This document shows, piece by piece, positions 21,584-21,921 of a DNA stretch of 21,921 bases. How positions within the stretch are numbered: position 1 is the stretch's first letter; the number at the start of each line of letters is the position of its first letter. Position numbers and translations under genes: made by a program. The DNA comes from a virus: IMG/VR virus record IMGVR_UViG_3300046460_000317, positions 1 to 21,921 of that record; one strand, 5' to 3'. The notes below the pieces were generated by a model. That model worked only from the letters and a program-made list of their open reading frames with translations. It did no database searches and was not told where the DNA came from.

Positions 21584-21674
21584 CGTCATTCCATTGATCC
21601 ACAGGTGCAAAGCGACGCGCATCCTAACGCATCCGTATTCGCGCCCGCTGCATACGCAGCGACACCTGCCACCC

Positions 21675-21706
21675 CAAAAAACAAACCCCGCTTGCGCGGG
21701 GTTTGT
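21675..21706 (-). terminator. Rho-independent terminator of rpoD
   Basis: ACAAACCCCGC and GCGGGGTTTGT form an 11-bp stem around TTGC. On the minus strand it is followed by TTTTT, about 30 bp beyond the rpoD stop. The symmetry may also allow weak termination from the other side. Confidence 0.85.
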
Positions 21707-21736
21707 TGGTGCTTCATCGCGAACTGCCGGACTCGA

Positions 21737-21921
21737 TCAATCGATATCCAGGAAGCTGCGCAGCTGCTCGGACCGGCTCGGGTGACGCAGCTTGCGCAGC
21801 GCCTTGGCTTCGATCTGGCGGATACGCTCGCGGGTGACGTCGAACTGCTTGCCCACTTCCTCGAGGGTGTGGTCGGTGTTCATGTCGATGCCGAAGCGCA
21901 TGCGCAGCACCTTGGCTTCGC
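21737..21921 (-). CDS. rpoD: RNA polymerase sigma-70 factor RpoD, C-terminal part
   Basis: The partial minus-strand frame ends with region 4 of the primary sigma factor: [20 protein letters not shown], then [20 protein letters not shown] and [18 protein letters not shown]. The [23 protein letters not shown] contacts the -35 element and is diagnostic for RpoD. The gene continues beyond the right edge. It marks this flank as core chromosome. Confidence 0.97.
   Translation of the reverse strand, partial: EAKVLRMRFGIDMNTDHTLEEVGKQFDVTRERIRQIEAKALRKLRHPSRSEQLRSFLDID

Noticed and set aside
1-21921. CRISPR array
   Set aside because: No regularly spaced direct repeats with unique spacers; the visible repeats are short operator- or arm-like motifs.

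Overview
The window is a chromosomal segment of a high-GC gammaproteobacterium. It most resembles the Xanthomonadaceae, probably Stenotrophomonas or a relative. This is inferred from GC-rich codon use, the C-terminus of the housekeeping sigma factor RpoD at the right edge, the style of the prophage and AlpA proteins, and an IS407-group IS3 transposase. I ran no database search.

Layout. (1) Bases 1-917 are left host flank: a broken IS3-family transposase gene abuts the C-terminal stub of a DUF1851/Tdi1-type T6SS immunity-like gene. (2) Bases 918-19221 are an 18.3 kb integrated element. It is bounded by a perfect 18-bp direct repeat, and the right copy overlaps the 3' end of an intact tRNA-Ile2(CAU) gene. 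The P4-type integrase starts beside the tRNA and reads inward. Repeats of GACTCAC lie inside both ends and look like integrase arm sites. (3) Bases 19222-21921 are right host flank: the tRNA, a solitary HipA/YjjJ-type kinase with its own promoter, a small exported protein, a terminator and rpoD.

Inside the element almost everything reads leftward. The order from the tRNA is: integrase; three unknown genes (one with a membrane segment); AlpA regulator; small protein; HNH endonuclease; winged-helix Rep-like protein; 308-aa unknown; lytic-transglycosylase virion protein; 820-aa probable ejection protein; Gly/Gln-rich 226-aa protein; a tightly coupled run of small genes including a DUF5681 (small-terminase-like) protein; a two-gene cassette of a 62-aa protein and a Clp-fold serine protease; several very small ORFs; a 113-aa phage-type protein; and an Ntn-hydrolase-like phage protein. 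Near the left end is a second recombination module (329-aa integrase and HTH protein on the plus strand, opposed by an AlpA-like gene), followed by a PLD-family nuclease-like gene next to attL.

Interpretation. The element has integration, AlpA control, replication-like and DNA-ejection/lysozyme genes, but I see no capsid, portal, large terminase, tail or lysis genes. It is either a reduced podovirus-like prophage or a satellite that keeps an ejection module and borrows the rest of a helper virion. Two possible origin regions are visible: paired perfect DnaA boxes at 6644-6672, and repeated ACCCC-N7-GGGGT palindromes beside the Rep-like gene at 14211-14313. The protease cassette and the PLD gene are the likely cargo or defence genes.
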